Below the pieces are notes generated by a model. The model worked only from the letters and a program-made list of their open reading frames with translations, was not told where the DNA came from and did no database searches. The position numbers were made by a program, and so were the translations under genes. Shown here piece after piece: positions 1-5,649 of a DNA stretch of 10,042 nt (within the stretch, counting starts at the first letter, position 1; every line of letters starts with the position of its first letter). The stretch lies in the NCBI GenBank assembly GCA_958405355.1, contig CATYEA010000057.1, forward strand, positions 1 through 10,042, written 5' to 3'. The stretch is from an uncultured Lachnospiraceae bacterium. GTDB taxonomy: Bacteria; Bacillota; Clostridia; Lachnospirales; Lachnospiraceae.

Positions 1-2
1 AT

Positions 3-1325
3 CGGCTGCATGGTGTACCGACGCTGCTTACAAAAGGGGCACTGGATGTACTTCTGGACCGGACAACAAGGATTCGGACGACGGAGGGCATTCGGGAGAT
101 GACAGAAGAGGACCGGAAAGCGATTTTGGAACAGAATCTGCATTTTTCAGAAAATGGTCTGCGGGTTTTAGCCTTTGCCTATCGGGAAGCAGAAGAAAAC
201 GAAAACCTTTCCTTGGCCTCAGAAGATAATTACATTTTTCTTGGTTTGATTTCGATGATCGATCCGCCGCGGGAAGAATCGGCAGCAGCCGTGGCTGATG
301 CAAAACGGGCAGGAATCCGGCCGATTATGATTACGGGGGATCATAAAATTACGGCAACGGCCATTGCACGGCAGATTGGTATTTTTGAGGATGGCGATAT
401 GGCAGTAACCGGACCGGAACTGGATGCCATGTCCGATGAAGAACTGGATGAAAAAATTGCAAAAATATCCGTATATGCCCGGGTATCTCCGGAAAATAAA
501 ATCCGGATCGTCGATGCGTGGCAGCGCCGGGGAAATGTGGTTTCTATGACCGGTGACGGCGTCAATGACGCACCGGCATTGAAAAAAGCAGATATCGGTG
601 TGGCGATGGGGATTACAGGAACAGAAGTATCCAAAGATGCGGCGTCCATGATCCTGACCGATGATAATTTTGCGACGATCATTAAGGCGGTGGCTAATGG
701 GCGAAATGTCTATCGGAACATAAAAAATGCAATCCAGTTTTTACTTTCAGGAAATATGGCCGGAATTTTGAGTGTACTGTATACTTCTCTGATGGCCCTT
801 CCGGTGCCGTTTGCCCCGGTGCATTTACTCTTTATCAATCTGTTAACGGATTCCCTCCCGGCGATTGCCATCGGTATGGAACCGGCGGAACGAGATTTGC
901 TGTCTGAGAAACCGAGGGATCCAAAGAAAGGAATTCTGACCCGCAAATTTATGACAGATATTTTAGTACAGGGAGCTTTGATTGCGGCTGTGACCATGAC
1001 GGCCTTTCATATAGGATTGCGGCAGGGAGATTCAGCATTGGCCAGTACGATGGCCTTTGCGACGCTGACAGCGGCCCGTCTTTTCCACGGATTTAACTGT
1101 CGGAGCAAACATTCGATTTTTAGAATCGGATTTTCCGGAAACTGGTACAGTCTGGCGGCGTTTGCAGCAGGCATGGTTTTCCTGAATCTTGTATTGTTTG
1201 TTCCGGTGTTGAAGCGATTGTTCCTTGTGTCAACACTGACATCCGGTCAGTTTGGAATGATTTATTTATTGGCGGTGATTCCGACAGTGATCATTCAAAT
1301 ATACAAAATTATTCGTGAGCAATAA
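3..1325 (+). CDS. Cation-transporting P-type ATPase, Ca2+ (SERCA/PMCA-like) type, C-terminal part
   Basis: The reading frame is open from the left edge of the window, so this is the 3' part of a longer gene. The ATG at 99 is internal, because the residues before it already include the nucleotide-binding TKGA motif (nt 30-41). Seen in order: a TGD hinge motif (MITGDHKIT, nt 327-353), the Mg-binding hinge TGDGVNDAP (nt 549-575), then hydrophobic segments of the C-terminal membrane half. The NLLTDSLPA stretch (nt 837-863) corresponds to M6 of P2-type ATPases, where Asn, Thr and Asp bind Ca2+. The phosphorylated DKTGT site and M1-M4 lie outside the window. The family uses ATP to pump cations out of the cytoplasm, and the M6 motif favours Ca2+. 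Substrate is inferred and could be another divalent or monovalent cation. The gene ends at a terminator shared with the convergent aldehyde dehydrogenase. Confidence 0.93.
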   Translation, partial: RLHGVPTLLTKGALDVLLDRTTRIRTTEGIREMTEEDRKAILEQNLHFSENGLRVLAFAYREAEENENLSLASEDNYIFLGLISMIDPPREESAAAVADAKRAGIRPIMITGDHKITATAIARQIGIFEDGDMAVTGPELDAMSDEELDEKIAKISVYARVSPENKIRIVDAWQRRGNVVSMTGDGVNDAPALKKADIGVAMGITGTEVSKDAASMILTDDNFATIIKAVANGRNVYRNIKNAIQFLLSGNMAGILSVLYTSLMALPVPFAPVHLLFINLLTDSLPAIAIGMEPAERDLLSEKPRDPKKGILTRKFMTDILVQGALIAAVTMTAFHIGLRQGDSALASTMAFATLTAARLFHGFNCRSKHSIFRIGFSGNWYSLAAFAAGMVFLNLVLFVPVLKRLFLVSTLTSGQFGMIYLLAVIPTVIIQIYKIIREQ

Positions 1326-1333
1326 AAATAAAG

Positions 1334-1370
1334 ACTCCACAGCTTTTAAAGAAGGCTGTGGAGTTTTGTT
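1334..1370 (+). terminator. Bidirectional intrinsic terminator between the ATPase and aldehyde dehydrogenase genes
   Basis: CTCCACAGC (1335-1343) pairs with GCTGTGGAG (1355-1363), extended by one A-T pair at 1334/1364. It is followed on the + strand by TTTTGTT. On the - strand the same stem is followed by TCTTTATTTTTATT. It therefore can end both convergent transcripts. It begins 8 bp after the ATPase stop codon. Confidence 0.85.
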
Positions 1371-1383
1371 GTCAGTATGCAGG

Positions 1384-1404
1384 GGAGGGCTGGCAACGCC
1401 CTCC
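1384..1404 (-). other. GC-rich hairpin just downstream of the aldehyde dehydrogenase stop codon
   Basis: GGAGGGC (1384-1390) and GCCCTCC (1398-1404) form a perfect 7-bp stem with a 7-nt loop. It lies 19 bp past the - strand stop codon. No T-run follows on either strand, so it is not a terminator by itself. It may protect the 3' end of the aldehyde dehydrogenase mRNA or be a palindromic intergenic repeat; a genome search for copies would decide. Confidence 0.45.
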
Positions 1405-1422
1405 GCCGCATAAGGGTAAGAA

Positions 1423-2910
1423 TTAAGGTGCAGGATAGAATCCTGTTGGTGACTCACTTAAATTAATCATAATATTTTTCATTTGAGTATAATGTTCCAG
1501 AATCACTTTATGTGTTTCACGTCCGATACCGGAAGTCTTGTAACCACCGAACGGAGCGCCTTCAGGGATGGAATTGTATGTATTTACCCACATACGTCCG
1601 GTCTCAACACCCCTGGCAACACGAAGTGCCCGGTTGATATCTCTTGTCCATACAGCTCCGCCAAGACCGTATTCACTGTCATTAGCCATTTCGATAACTT
1701 CTTCTTCGGTTTTAAATTTCAGGATGCAGGCTACCGGACCGAAGATTTCTTCCTGGGCTACCCGCATATCGTTGGTAACGTCACCGAGAAGTGTCGGGCG
1801 CATAAAGCAACCTTTGCCAAGTTCGCCGTCGGTGATTGCTTCGCCGCCGCAGAGAACTTTGGCACCTTCAGCTTTTCCGATTTCAATATAGCCAAGAATC
1901 TTCTTCAACTGTCCCTGGTTGATCTGGCTGCCCATCTGAGTATCTGCTTCCCATGGTACACCGACTTTCACTGCATTAAACCGACGCACGGCTTCTTCTA
2001 CAAATTTATCATAGATACTTTCCTGAACAAATACACGGGAACCTGCACAGCATACCTGGCCCTGATTGAACAGAATACCCATCTGAAGACCATCCATAGC
2101 CATTTCAAAATCGCAGTCCTCAAAGAAAATGTTTGCGGATTTTCCGCCGAGTTCCAATGTAGATGGAATTAATTTCTGAGCTGCGGCGAGAGCCACATCC
2201 CGGCCAACTTCTGTGGAACCGGTAAAGGCCAGTTTGCGGAAACCTTTGTGGTCAAGCATATATTGTCCGGCTTTGGAACCGGAACCGGTAACAACGTTAA
2301 ATACACCAGCTGGGATAACATCCTGGATTAAGCGGGCAAATTCAAGTACGCTCAATGAAGTGGTGCTTGATGGTTTAAATACGGTACAGCATCCGCTGGC
2401 AAGAACCGGTGCCAGTTTCCAGGCTGCCATAAGGAACGGGAAGTTCCATGGAACAATCTGTCCGACAACGCCGATTGGCTCTCTTAAAATTAAACTTAAG
2501 GTATCGCTGCCAAGCATATTGGCGCTGCCTTCTTCAGCCATGATACAGCCGGCAAAATAACGAAAATGCTGTGCGGATAATGGAATATCCACGGCCATTG
2601 TTTCTCGGATTGGTTTGCCGTTATCCAAAGATTCTACCATAGCTAAATGTTCTGTATTTGCATCAATGATATCTGCAATTTTATTCAAAATAGCAGCACG
2701 TTCGTTGACAGGAACATTTTTCCATGTTTTAAAGGCATCCCATGCAGCGGCCACAGCGCTGTCTACATCCTCTTTTGTTGCTTCTGCACACTCGGCCAGA
2801 ACTTCATTATTGGCCGGGCAGGTGCTTTTAAAAGTACGGCCGTCATAAGCATCTTTCCATTCACCGCCGATAAATAATTGATATTTTTCCTGAAGGTTTA
2901 AGTTTTTCAT
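1423..2910 (-). CDS. NAD(P)-dependent aldehyde dehydrogenase (ALDH superfamily)
   Basis: Oxidises an aldehyde to the carboxylic acid with NAD(P)+ in the cytoplasm. The 495-aa length is normal for the family. Visible in order: PWNFP with the oxyanion Asn156, FKPS with cofactor-binding Lys179, the Rossmann GSTEVG at 231-236, LELGGKS with general-base Glu253, the FNQGQVCCAGSR active-site loop with nucleophile Cys287, and the EEIFGP motif near the C-terminus. The overall pattern resembles ALDH1/2 and AcoD-type enzymes rather than CoA-acylating ones, whose sequences differ around the Cys. The frame stays open 15 codons upstream to 2955. I chose ATG 2910 because AGGAG lies 9 nt before it and because the longer version would start inside the leader hairpin. 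It is transcribed alone. The substrate cannot be told from sequence. The leader holds a promoter and a strong terminator-like hairpin, described separately. Confidence 0.95.
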   Translation of the reverse strand: MKNLNLQEKYQLFIGGEWKDAYDGRTFKSTCPANNEVLAECAEATKEDVDSAVAAAWDAFKTWKNVPVNERAAILNKIADIIDANTEHLAMVESLDNGKPIRETMAVDIPLSAQHFRYFAGCIMAEEGSANMLGSDTLSLILREPIGVVGQIVPWNFPFLMAAWKLAPVLASGCCTVFKPSSTTSLSVLEFARLIQDVIPAGVFNVVTGSGSKAGQYMLDHKGFRKLAFTGSTEVGRDVALAAAQKLIPSTLELGGKSANIFFEDCDFEMAMDGLQMGILFNQGQVCCAGSRVFVQESIYDKFVEEAVRRFNAVKVGVPWEADTQMGSQINQGQLKKILGYIEIGKAEGAKVLCGGEAITDGELGKGCFMRPTLLGDVTNDMRVAQEEIFGPVACILKFKTEEEVIEMANDSEYGLGGAVWTRDINRALRVARGVETGRMWVNTYNSIPEGAPFGGYKTSGIGRETHKVILEHYTQMKNIMINLSESPTGFYPAP

Positions 2911-2934
2911 TGTGTTTCTCCTTTCTGATCCCAT

Positions 2935-2983
2935 AAAAAAAACGTTGGCATGCAACTGGATTTATGCAGTTCTGCCACACGTT
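2935..2983 (-). terminator. Leader terminator (putative attenuator) ahead of the aldehyde dehydrogenase gene
   Basis: On the - strand the arms AACGT, TGGCA and AACTG (2983 to 2967) pair in order with CAGTT, TGCCA and ACGTT (2958 to 2941). The stem has two single-base or three-base asymmetries and an 8-nt loop. The 3' arm runs directly into eight T residues (2942-2935). This is the form of an intrinsic terminator, placed between the predicted promoter and the ribosome site of the gene. Full expression would need readthrough. No alternative antiterminator pairing is obvious, since the stem begins about 3 nt after the predicted transcription start. Confidence 0.65.
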
Positions 2984-2991
2984 GTAATGTT

Positions 2992-3020
2992 ATTGTACAA
3001 TACAAAGAATTATCTGTCAA
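2992..3020 (-). promoter_or_regulatory. Sigma-A promoter of the aldehyde dehydrogenase gene
   Basis: The - strand carries a perfect -35 TTGACA (3020-3015), a 17-bp spacer and a -10 TACAAT (2997-2992), one mismatch from consensus. Transcription would start near 2985, giving a leader of about 75 nt that contains the terminator-like hairpin. Confidence 0.75.
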
Positions 3021-3101
3021 CTTAAGTTTATTTATTAACATTGTCTGATAAAATAATAACATTTAAAAGAACTTATTAAGAAAATTTATCAATCCAGAGT
3101 A

Positions 3102-3130
3102 TGGACAAAACAGGAAAAGTATAGTATCCT
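3102..3130 (+). promoter_or_regulatory. Probable promoter of the DUF3793-flavodoxin-DUF2325 operon
   Basis: TGGACA (3102-3107), a 17-bp spacer and TATCCT (3125-3130) lie just upstream of two tandem operators. TATAGT at 3120-3125 is a better -10 hexamer but has no -35 partner at normal spacing. The start would fall near 3137, inside the first operator, which fits repression by steric block. Confidence 0.5.
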
Positions 3131-3134
3131 TGTG

Positions 3135-3150
3135 GTTAGTTAAAACTAAC
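3135..3150 (+). promoter_or_regulatory. DtxR-type operator A (iron box)
   Basis: GTTAGTTAAAACTAAC: inverted 5-bp half-sites GTTAG and CTAAC separated by 6 bp. The TTAG-N6-CTAA core has the same geometry as the classical DtxR box. It directly abuts operator B, and the same motif recurs before feoA1 and feoB. Confidence 0.75.
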
Positions 3151-3166
3151 GTTAGTTAGAGCTAAC
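3151..3166 (+). promoter_or_regulatory. DtxR-type operator B (iron box), tandem with A
   Basis: GTTAGTTAGAGCTAAC, same half-sites and 6-bp spacing as operator A, with centres 16 bp apart. The junction of A and B is itself a perfect 14-bp palindrome, AACTAACGTTAGTT (3144-3157). Binding of two regulator dimers on neighbouring helical faces is likely. Confidence 0.75.
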
Positions 3167-3185
3167 CAGGAAAGGGTGAAATGAA

Positions 3186-3785
3186 ATGCTGACATGGTGG
3201 TGGCATCAGCCTTTAGAAGTAAAAATCGCAGGACAATGTGCACCGGTGTTGGCGGGAATGAAACCGTCCAATATGCTGGTTCTTGAAAACAAACATATTA
3301 GAGACGTTGTCCGGACTTTGGAGGGAACCGGATTATCCTGGCGGTGTCTTTATGCCGGAAGTGAGAAGAACATCTGGCTGCTTTATCGAAAAGATGCTCT
3401 TCAGGAAATCGTATCCCGGGAAGAAGAAAGAATGTTTTTGAGGGGAAACGGTTATGAAGAAGACCGGCTGGATCAGATGCTTGTGCGGCTTGGACAGCGG
3501 TTCAGACAGTATCGTAAAGGCAAAGAATCGGCTCAGCAGGATATTCAATTTCCTCACGAAATGGGTGTGTTTCTTGGATATCCAATGGCTGATGTTAAGG
3601 GATTTATTAAGCATGGAGGAAAAAATTATCTTTATTCCGGTTACTGGAAGGTCTATGAAAATGTGGAGGAGCGAAAGCAGTTATTTAAAAGCTACGAGCA
3701 GATACGAAACGTTTTTATCCAGGAAGCGGAAAAGGGAAAAAATCTCTGGGAGATTACCAGCGAATGGCAGTGCATGACTGCTTAA
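3186..3785 (+). CDS. DUF3793 family protein, iron-regulated by context
   Basis: A 199-aa protein of unknown function, recognised as DUF3793 by two family-like stretches: CAPVLAGMKPSN near residue 20, and FPHEMGVFLGYP followed by DVKGFI and YSGYWKVY in the C-terminal half. It has no signal peptide or clear membrane segment, so it is probably cytoplasmic. The middle is rich in Arg, Lys and Glu. The start is ATG 3186, with GGAAAGGG about 9 nt upstream; the ATG at 3181 runs into a stop after three codons. It is the first gene of an operon with flavodoxin and DUF2325, behind two tandem DtxR-type operators. This makes a role in the low-iron response likely. From family knowledge, DUF3793 genes are often seen beside flavodoxin genes in Firmicutes. 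The biochemical activity is unknown. Confidence 0.85.
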   Translation: MLTWWWHQPLEVKIAGQCAPVLAGMKPSNMLVLENKHIRDVVRTLEGTGLSWRCLYAGSEKNIWLLYRKDALQEIVSREEERMFLRGNGYEEDRLDQMLVRLGQRFRQYRKGKESAQQDIQFPHEMGVFLGYPMADVKGFIKHGGKNYLYSGYWKVYENVEERKQLFKSYEQIRNVFIQEAEKGKNLWEITSEWQCMTA

Positions 3786-3790
3786 AAGTG

Positions 3791-3809
3791 AATAAACTCA
3801 AAGTTTATT
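3791..3809 (+). other. AT-rich inverted repeat between DUF3793 and flavodoxin genes
   Basis: AATAAACT (3791-3798) and AGTTTATT (3802-3809) form a perfect 8-bp stem with a CAA loop. No T-run follows, so it is not a terminator. It could tune the relative amounts of the two messages by processing or 5' protection of the flavodoxin RNA. Confidence 0.35.
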
Positions 3810-3850
3810 ATATAAAAAATAAAAATCAAGATTATAGGAGGAACAAAAAC

Positions 3851-4282
3851 ATGAGTGAAATTATGGTTGTGTACTGGAGCGGTACAGGAAATACAGAAGC
3901 CATGGCCGGATTCGTTGGTCAGGGAATCAAAGAGGGCGGAAAGGAAGCAAAGGTTGTTTCTGTCAGCGACATTACACCGGACGCTTTAAAAGACTGCCCG
4001 GTATTCGCTTTGGGTTGCCCGTCCATGGGAGCTGAACAGCTTGAAGAAGGAGAAATGGAACCATTTGTTGAAGCAGTTAAGGCTTTCGCCAGCGGTAAGA
4101 CGATCGGTTTATTTGGTTCTTATGGTTGGGGAGATGGCGAATGGATGCGTACATGGGTATCCGATATGGAAAGTGTTGGCGCACGTGTGCTTGGCGGAGA
4201 AGATGCAATCTGCCAGGAAGCTCCAAATGAGGAAGCGCAGGAAGCGTGCATTGATTTAGGCAAGGATTTGGCCAAAGCATAA
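3851..4282 (+). CDS. Flavodoxin (short-chain, clostridial type)
   Basis: A 143-aa FMN electron carrier that can take over from ferredoxin when iron is scarce. The FMN phosphate loop is WSGTGNTEAMA (residues 9-19). The 60s loop is GCPSMGAEQLEEGEMEPF (55-72), with Met59 in the place of the FMN-stacking Met of the Clostridium beijerinckii protein. The 90s loop is FGSYGWGDGEWMR (88-100), with Trp93 where the second FMN-stacking aromatic sits. The length matches short-chain flavodoxins. ATG 3851 is chosen because AGGAGG (3836-3841) precedes it by 9 nt; the frame runs open back to 3764, but that would overlap the DUF3793 stop and add a Lys/Asn-rich tail unlike the family. It is the second gene of the operator-A/B-controlled operon. 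Confidence 0.95.
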   Translation: MSEIMVVYWSGTGNTEAMAGFVGQGIKEGGKEAKVVSVSDITPDALKDCPVFALGCPSMGAEQLEEGEMEPFVEAVKAFASGKTIGLFGSYGWGDGEWMRTWVSDMESVGARVLGGEDAICQEAPNEEAQEACIDLGKDLAKA

Positions 4283-4299
4283 AGGCAGGTGTTTAAAAG

Positions 4300-4578
4300 G
4301 TGAGTATCGTAATTGTAGGCGGACATGACCGGATGGTCAGCCAGTATAAGAAAATTTGTAAAAATTATAATCATAAGGTGAAAGTGTTCACCCATATGTC
4401 TGCGGATTTAAATAAGCAAATGGGGAGACCGGATGTGTTCATTTTGTTTACAAATACGGTCTCGCATAAAATGGTGCGCTGTGCAGTAGATGAGGCGAGA
4501 AGAAGTAATGCTCAGGTCATTCGCTGTCATACAAGCAGCAGCGCAGCATTGACGGATATTCTTGAAAATGTTGGTTAA
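4300..4578 (+). CDS. DUF2325 family small protein
   Basis: A 92-aa protein matching DUF2325: an N-terminal beta strand with glycine loop, MSIVIVGGHDRM, then VKVFTHM, PDVFILFTNTVSHKMV, and an Arg-Cys-His element, RCHTSSSAAL, near the end. The pattern suggests a small Rossmann-like alpha/beta fold. His and Cys residues could bind a metal, but that is inference. It starts with GTG at 4300; GGCAGG lies about 10 nt upstream, and no ATG is available near it. It begins 17 bp after the flavodoxin stop, so the two genes are cotranscribed, and it ends at a strong terminator. Its place in an operon behind DtxR-type operators points to a role in low-iron physiology. No function is established. Confidence 0.85.
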   Translation: MSIVIVGGHDRMVSQYKKICKNYNHKVKVFTHMSADLNKQMGRPDVFILFTNTVSHKMVRCAVDEARRSNAQVIRCHTSSSAALTDILENVG

Positions 4579-4586
4579 TACGGAAA

Positions 4587-4629
4587 AAGAGCCGCTCTGT
4601 TTGAAGAGCGGCTCTTGCCTATTTTTTTT
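4587..4629 (+). terminator. Strong bidirectional terminator between DUF2325 and the DtxR-type regulator
   Basis: AAGAGCCGCTCT (4587-4598) pairs perfectly with AGAGCGGCTCTT (4605-4616), giving a 12-bp stem with a 6-nt loop. On the + strand a run of eight T follows at 4622-4629, inside the 3' end of the regulator gene. On the - strand the stem is followed by TTTTT, so it also ends the regulator transcript. Confidence 0.9.
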
Positions 4630-5005
4630 CTGAACTTTTCATTCCGATAGCAACATGGGTTTTGATAGCCTGAAAGCTTTCAGGACTGATCACATGTTCA
4701 ATGCGGCAGGCATCCCGCGCAGCGATTTCACTGTCTACACCAAGAAATTCCAGCCAGCTGGATAGCAAGGTGTGACGTTCATAGATTGTTTCGGCAATCT
4801 TGAGACCGCTTGCAGTTAAGGAGATATGCCCATGCTCATTGACGGTGATGTATCCGTTCTCACGGAGGTTCTTCATAGCAACGCTGACGCTTGGTTTTGA
4901 AAAGCCGAGTTCAGTTGCAATATCGATTGAACGAACCTGCGGATGCCGTTGGCTTAACACGAGAATGGTTTCAAGATAATTTTCAGCAGATTCCTGTATT
5001 TTCAC
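4619..5005 (-). CDS. DtxR/MntR-family metal-dependent transcriptional regulator (probable iron repressor)
   Basis: A 128-aa protein with an N-terminal winged helix (about residues 5-70, recognition region SKPSVSVAMKNLRENGYI) and a helical dimerisation and metal-binding part. It lacks the C-terminal SH3-like domain of DtxR/IdeR, as MntR does. Aligned by eye, the metal ligands are Asn9, Glu12, His78, Cys100, Glu103 and His104. The DACRIEHVIS motif matches the Cys102-Glu105-His106 ligands of DtxR/IdeR, whereas MntR has Glu at the Cys position; Glu12 resembles MntR Glu11. This mixed site suggests Fe(II) sensing, but Mn(II) cannot be excluded. The start is GTG at 5005-5003, with AGGGGGAG 6 nt upstream. 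It diverges from feoA1 and lies among five DtxR-type operators that it probably binds. No operator overlaps its own promoter, so autoregulation is not evident. Confidence 0.9.
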   Translation of the reverse strand: MKIQESAENYLETILVLSQRHPQVRSIDIATELGFSKPSVSVAMKNLRENGYITVNEHGHISLTASGLKIAETIYERHTLLSSWLEFLGVDSEIAARDACRIEHVISPESFQAIKTHVAIGMKSSEKK

Positions 5006-5037
5006 GAGTAACTCCCCCTGTCCAATGTATTATTACT

Positions 5038-5065
5038 ATTATAACATAGAAAAAAGGAAAAACAA
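5038..5065 (-). promoter_or_regulatory. Promoter of the DtxR-type regulator gene
   Basis: The - strand has a perfect TATAAT (5043-5038) with an extended -10 TG one base upstream, and TTGTTT (5065-5060) at 16-bp spacing as a weak -35. No GTTAG-N6-CTAA motif overlaps it, unlike the three promoters on the other strand. Confidence 0.65.
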
Positions 5066-5103
5066 AGGGGAAAACAATTTGGAAAAAAATTCTCAAAAAA
5101 GAC

Positions 5104-5132
5104 TTGACAATTGGGTTAGTGAGTGCTAATCT
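5104..5132 (+). promoter_or_regulatory. Promoter of the feo operon
   Basis: A perfect -35 TTGACA (5104-5109), a 17-bp spacer ending in an extended TG (5124-5125), and a weak -10 TAATCT (5127-5132). Runs of A at 5081-5100 just upstream could act as an UP element. TATGAT at 5132-5137 is an alternative -10 but would give a 22-bp spacer. Operator C covers the spacer and -10, so repressor and RNA polymerase would exclude each other. Confidence 0.65.
5115..5130 (+). promoter_or_regulatory. DtxR-type operator C (iron box), overlapping the feo promoter
   Basis: GTTAGTGAGTGCTAAT: half-sites GTTAG and CTAAT with 6-bp spacing. It lies between the -35 and -10 of the feo promoter. It matches operators A, B, D and E in both half-sites and spacing. 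Confidence 0.75.
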
Positions 5133-5142
5133 ATGATATGAG

Positions 5143-5158
5143 GTTAGAATTTCCTAAC
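5143..5158 (+). promoter_or_regulatory. DtxR-type operator D (iron box), at the feo transcription start
   Basis: GTTAGAATTTCCTAAC: half-sites GTTAG and CTAAC with 6-bp spacing. Its centre is 28 bp from that of operator C. It lies at or just after the predicted transcription start and ends 20 bp before the chosen feoA1 start codon. Confidence 0.75.
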
Positions 5159-5178
5159 TCAGAAAGGGAGAGATGATG

Positions 5179-5388
5179 ATGCCTTTAACAATGGCGAAAG
5201 CGGGAGAAGAGAATACAATAGTAAAGATTGGCGGTAAAGAAGAAGTGCGCCGATTTCTGGAAAGTCTTGGATTTGTTACCGGGTCCATCGTGTCGGTAGT
5301 TTCTGAGATGAATGGAAATGTGATCGTAAATGTGAAAGGTTCACGTGTGGCGATCAGTAAAGAGATGGCTAATAAGATCATGATTTAA
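5179..5388 (+). CDS. feoA: FeoA family protein 1 (ferrous iron transport)
   Basis: A 69-aa SH3-like FeoA-domain protein. The family is small, cytoplasmic and works with the membrane Fe(II) transporter FeoB, probably as a regulator of it. Visible features are the beta-rich core VKIGGKEEVRRFLESLGFVTG, then VSVVSEMNGNVIVNVKGSRVAISKEMA, the usual FeoA pattern. Three ATG codons lie in a row in frame (5173, 5176, 5179). I chose 5179, which is 8 nt from GGGAG (5166-5170); the first is only 2 nt away. It is followed 16 bp later by a second, different feoA. Operators C and D precede it. Confidence 0.92.
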   Translation: MPLTMAKAGEENTIVKIGGKEEVRRFLESLGFVTGSIVSVVSEMNGNVIVNVKGSRVAISKEMANKIMI

Positions 5389-5404
5389 GTAGGAGGAAAA
5401 AAGG

Positions 5405-5626
5405 ATGCAGACATTGAAGGATGTAAAATGCGGTCAGAGTGTGTCCGTAGTGAAGCTCCACGGTGAAGGTGCGGTAAAACGCCGGATTATGGATATGGGC
5501 ATCACAAAAGGTACTGAGGTATATATCCGTAAAGTTGCGCCTCTGGGAGACCCAGTGGAAGTGACTGTCAGAGGATATGAATTGTCCCTGAGAAAGGCAG
5601 ATGCACAGATGATAGAAGTACAGTAA
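5405..5626 (+). CDS. feoA: FeoA family protein 2 (ferrous iron transport)
   Basis: A 73-aa FeoA-domain protein that differs clearly from the first copy, so this is not a recent duplication. The typical elements are seen: VKLHGEGAVKRRIMDMGITKGTEVYI followed by APLGDPVEVTVRGYELSLRKADAQMI. It is closer to the classical FeoA pattern than copy 1, including the RRxMDMGIxxG turn and the GDPxxVxVRGYxLSLRxxxA signature. AGGAGG (5391-5396) sits 8 nt before ATG 5405. A weak hairpin with a T-run overlaps its stop codon, and feoB starts 67 bp downstream behind another operator. Confidence 0.94.
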   Translation: MQTLKDVKCGQSVSVVKLHGEGAVKRRIMDMGITKGTEVYIRKVAPLGDPVEVTVRGYELSLRKADAQMIEVQ

Positions 5627-5638
5627 TGTACTTTTTTT
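5616..5638 (+). terminator. Weak terminator-like hairpin between feoA2 and feoB
   Basis: AAGTAC (5616-5621) pairs with GTACTT (5628-5633) around a 6-nt loop, overlapping the feoA2 stop codon and running into seven T residues (5632-5638). The stem is short and AU-rich, so termination would be partial at most. It may lower feoB expression relative to feoA. Confidence 0.35.
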
Positions 5639-5649
5639 AACAGCTATGG

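Noticed and set aside
1483..2172. A 229-codon open frame on the + strand, antisense to the aldehyde dehydrogenase gene
   Set aside because: It lies fully inside a confident gene on the other strand, has no ribosome site, and its translation is Cys/Phe-rich with no family pattern. It is a shadow of codon use in the real gene.
2911..2955. Fifteen-codon N-terminal extension of aldehyde dehydrogenase
   Set aside because: It would start within the leader hairpin and has no ribosome site; ATG 2910 has AGGAG at good spacing and gives the family length.
3764..3850. N-terminal extension of flavodoxin overlapping the DUF3793 gene
   Set aside because: The added 29 residues are Lys/Asn/Tyr-rich and unlike flavodoxins, and they contain the translated AGGAGG of the true start.
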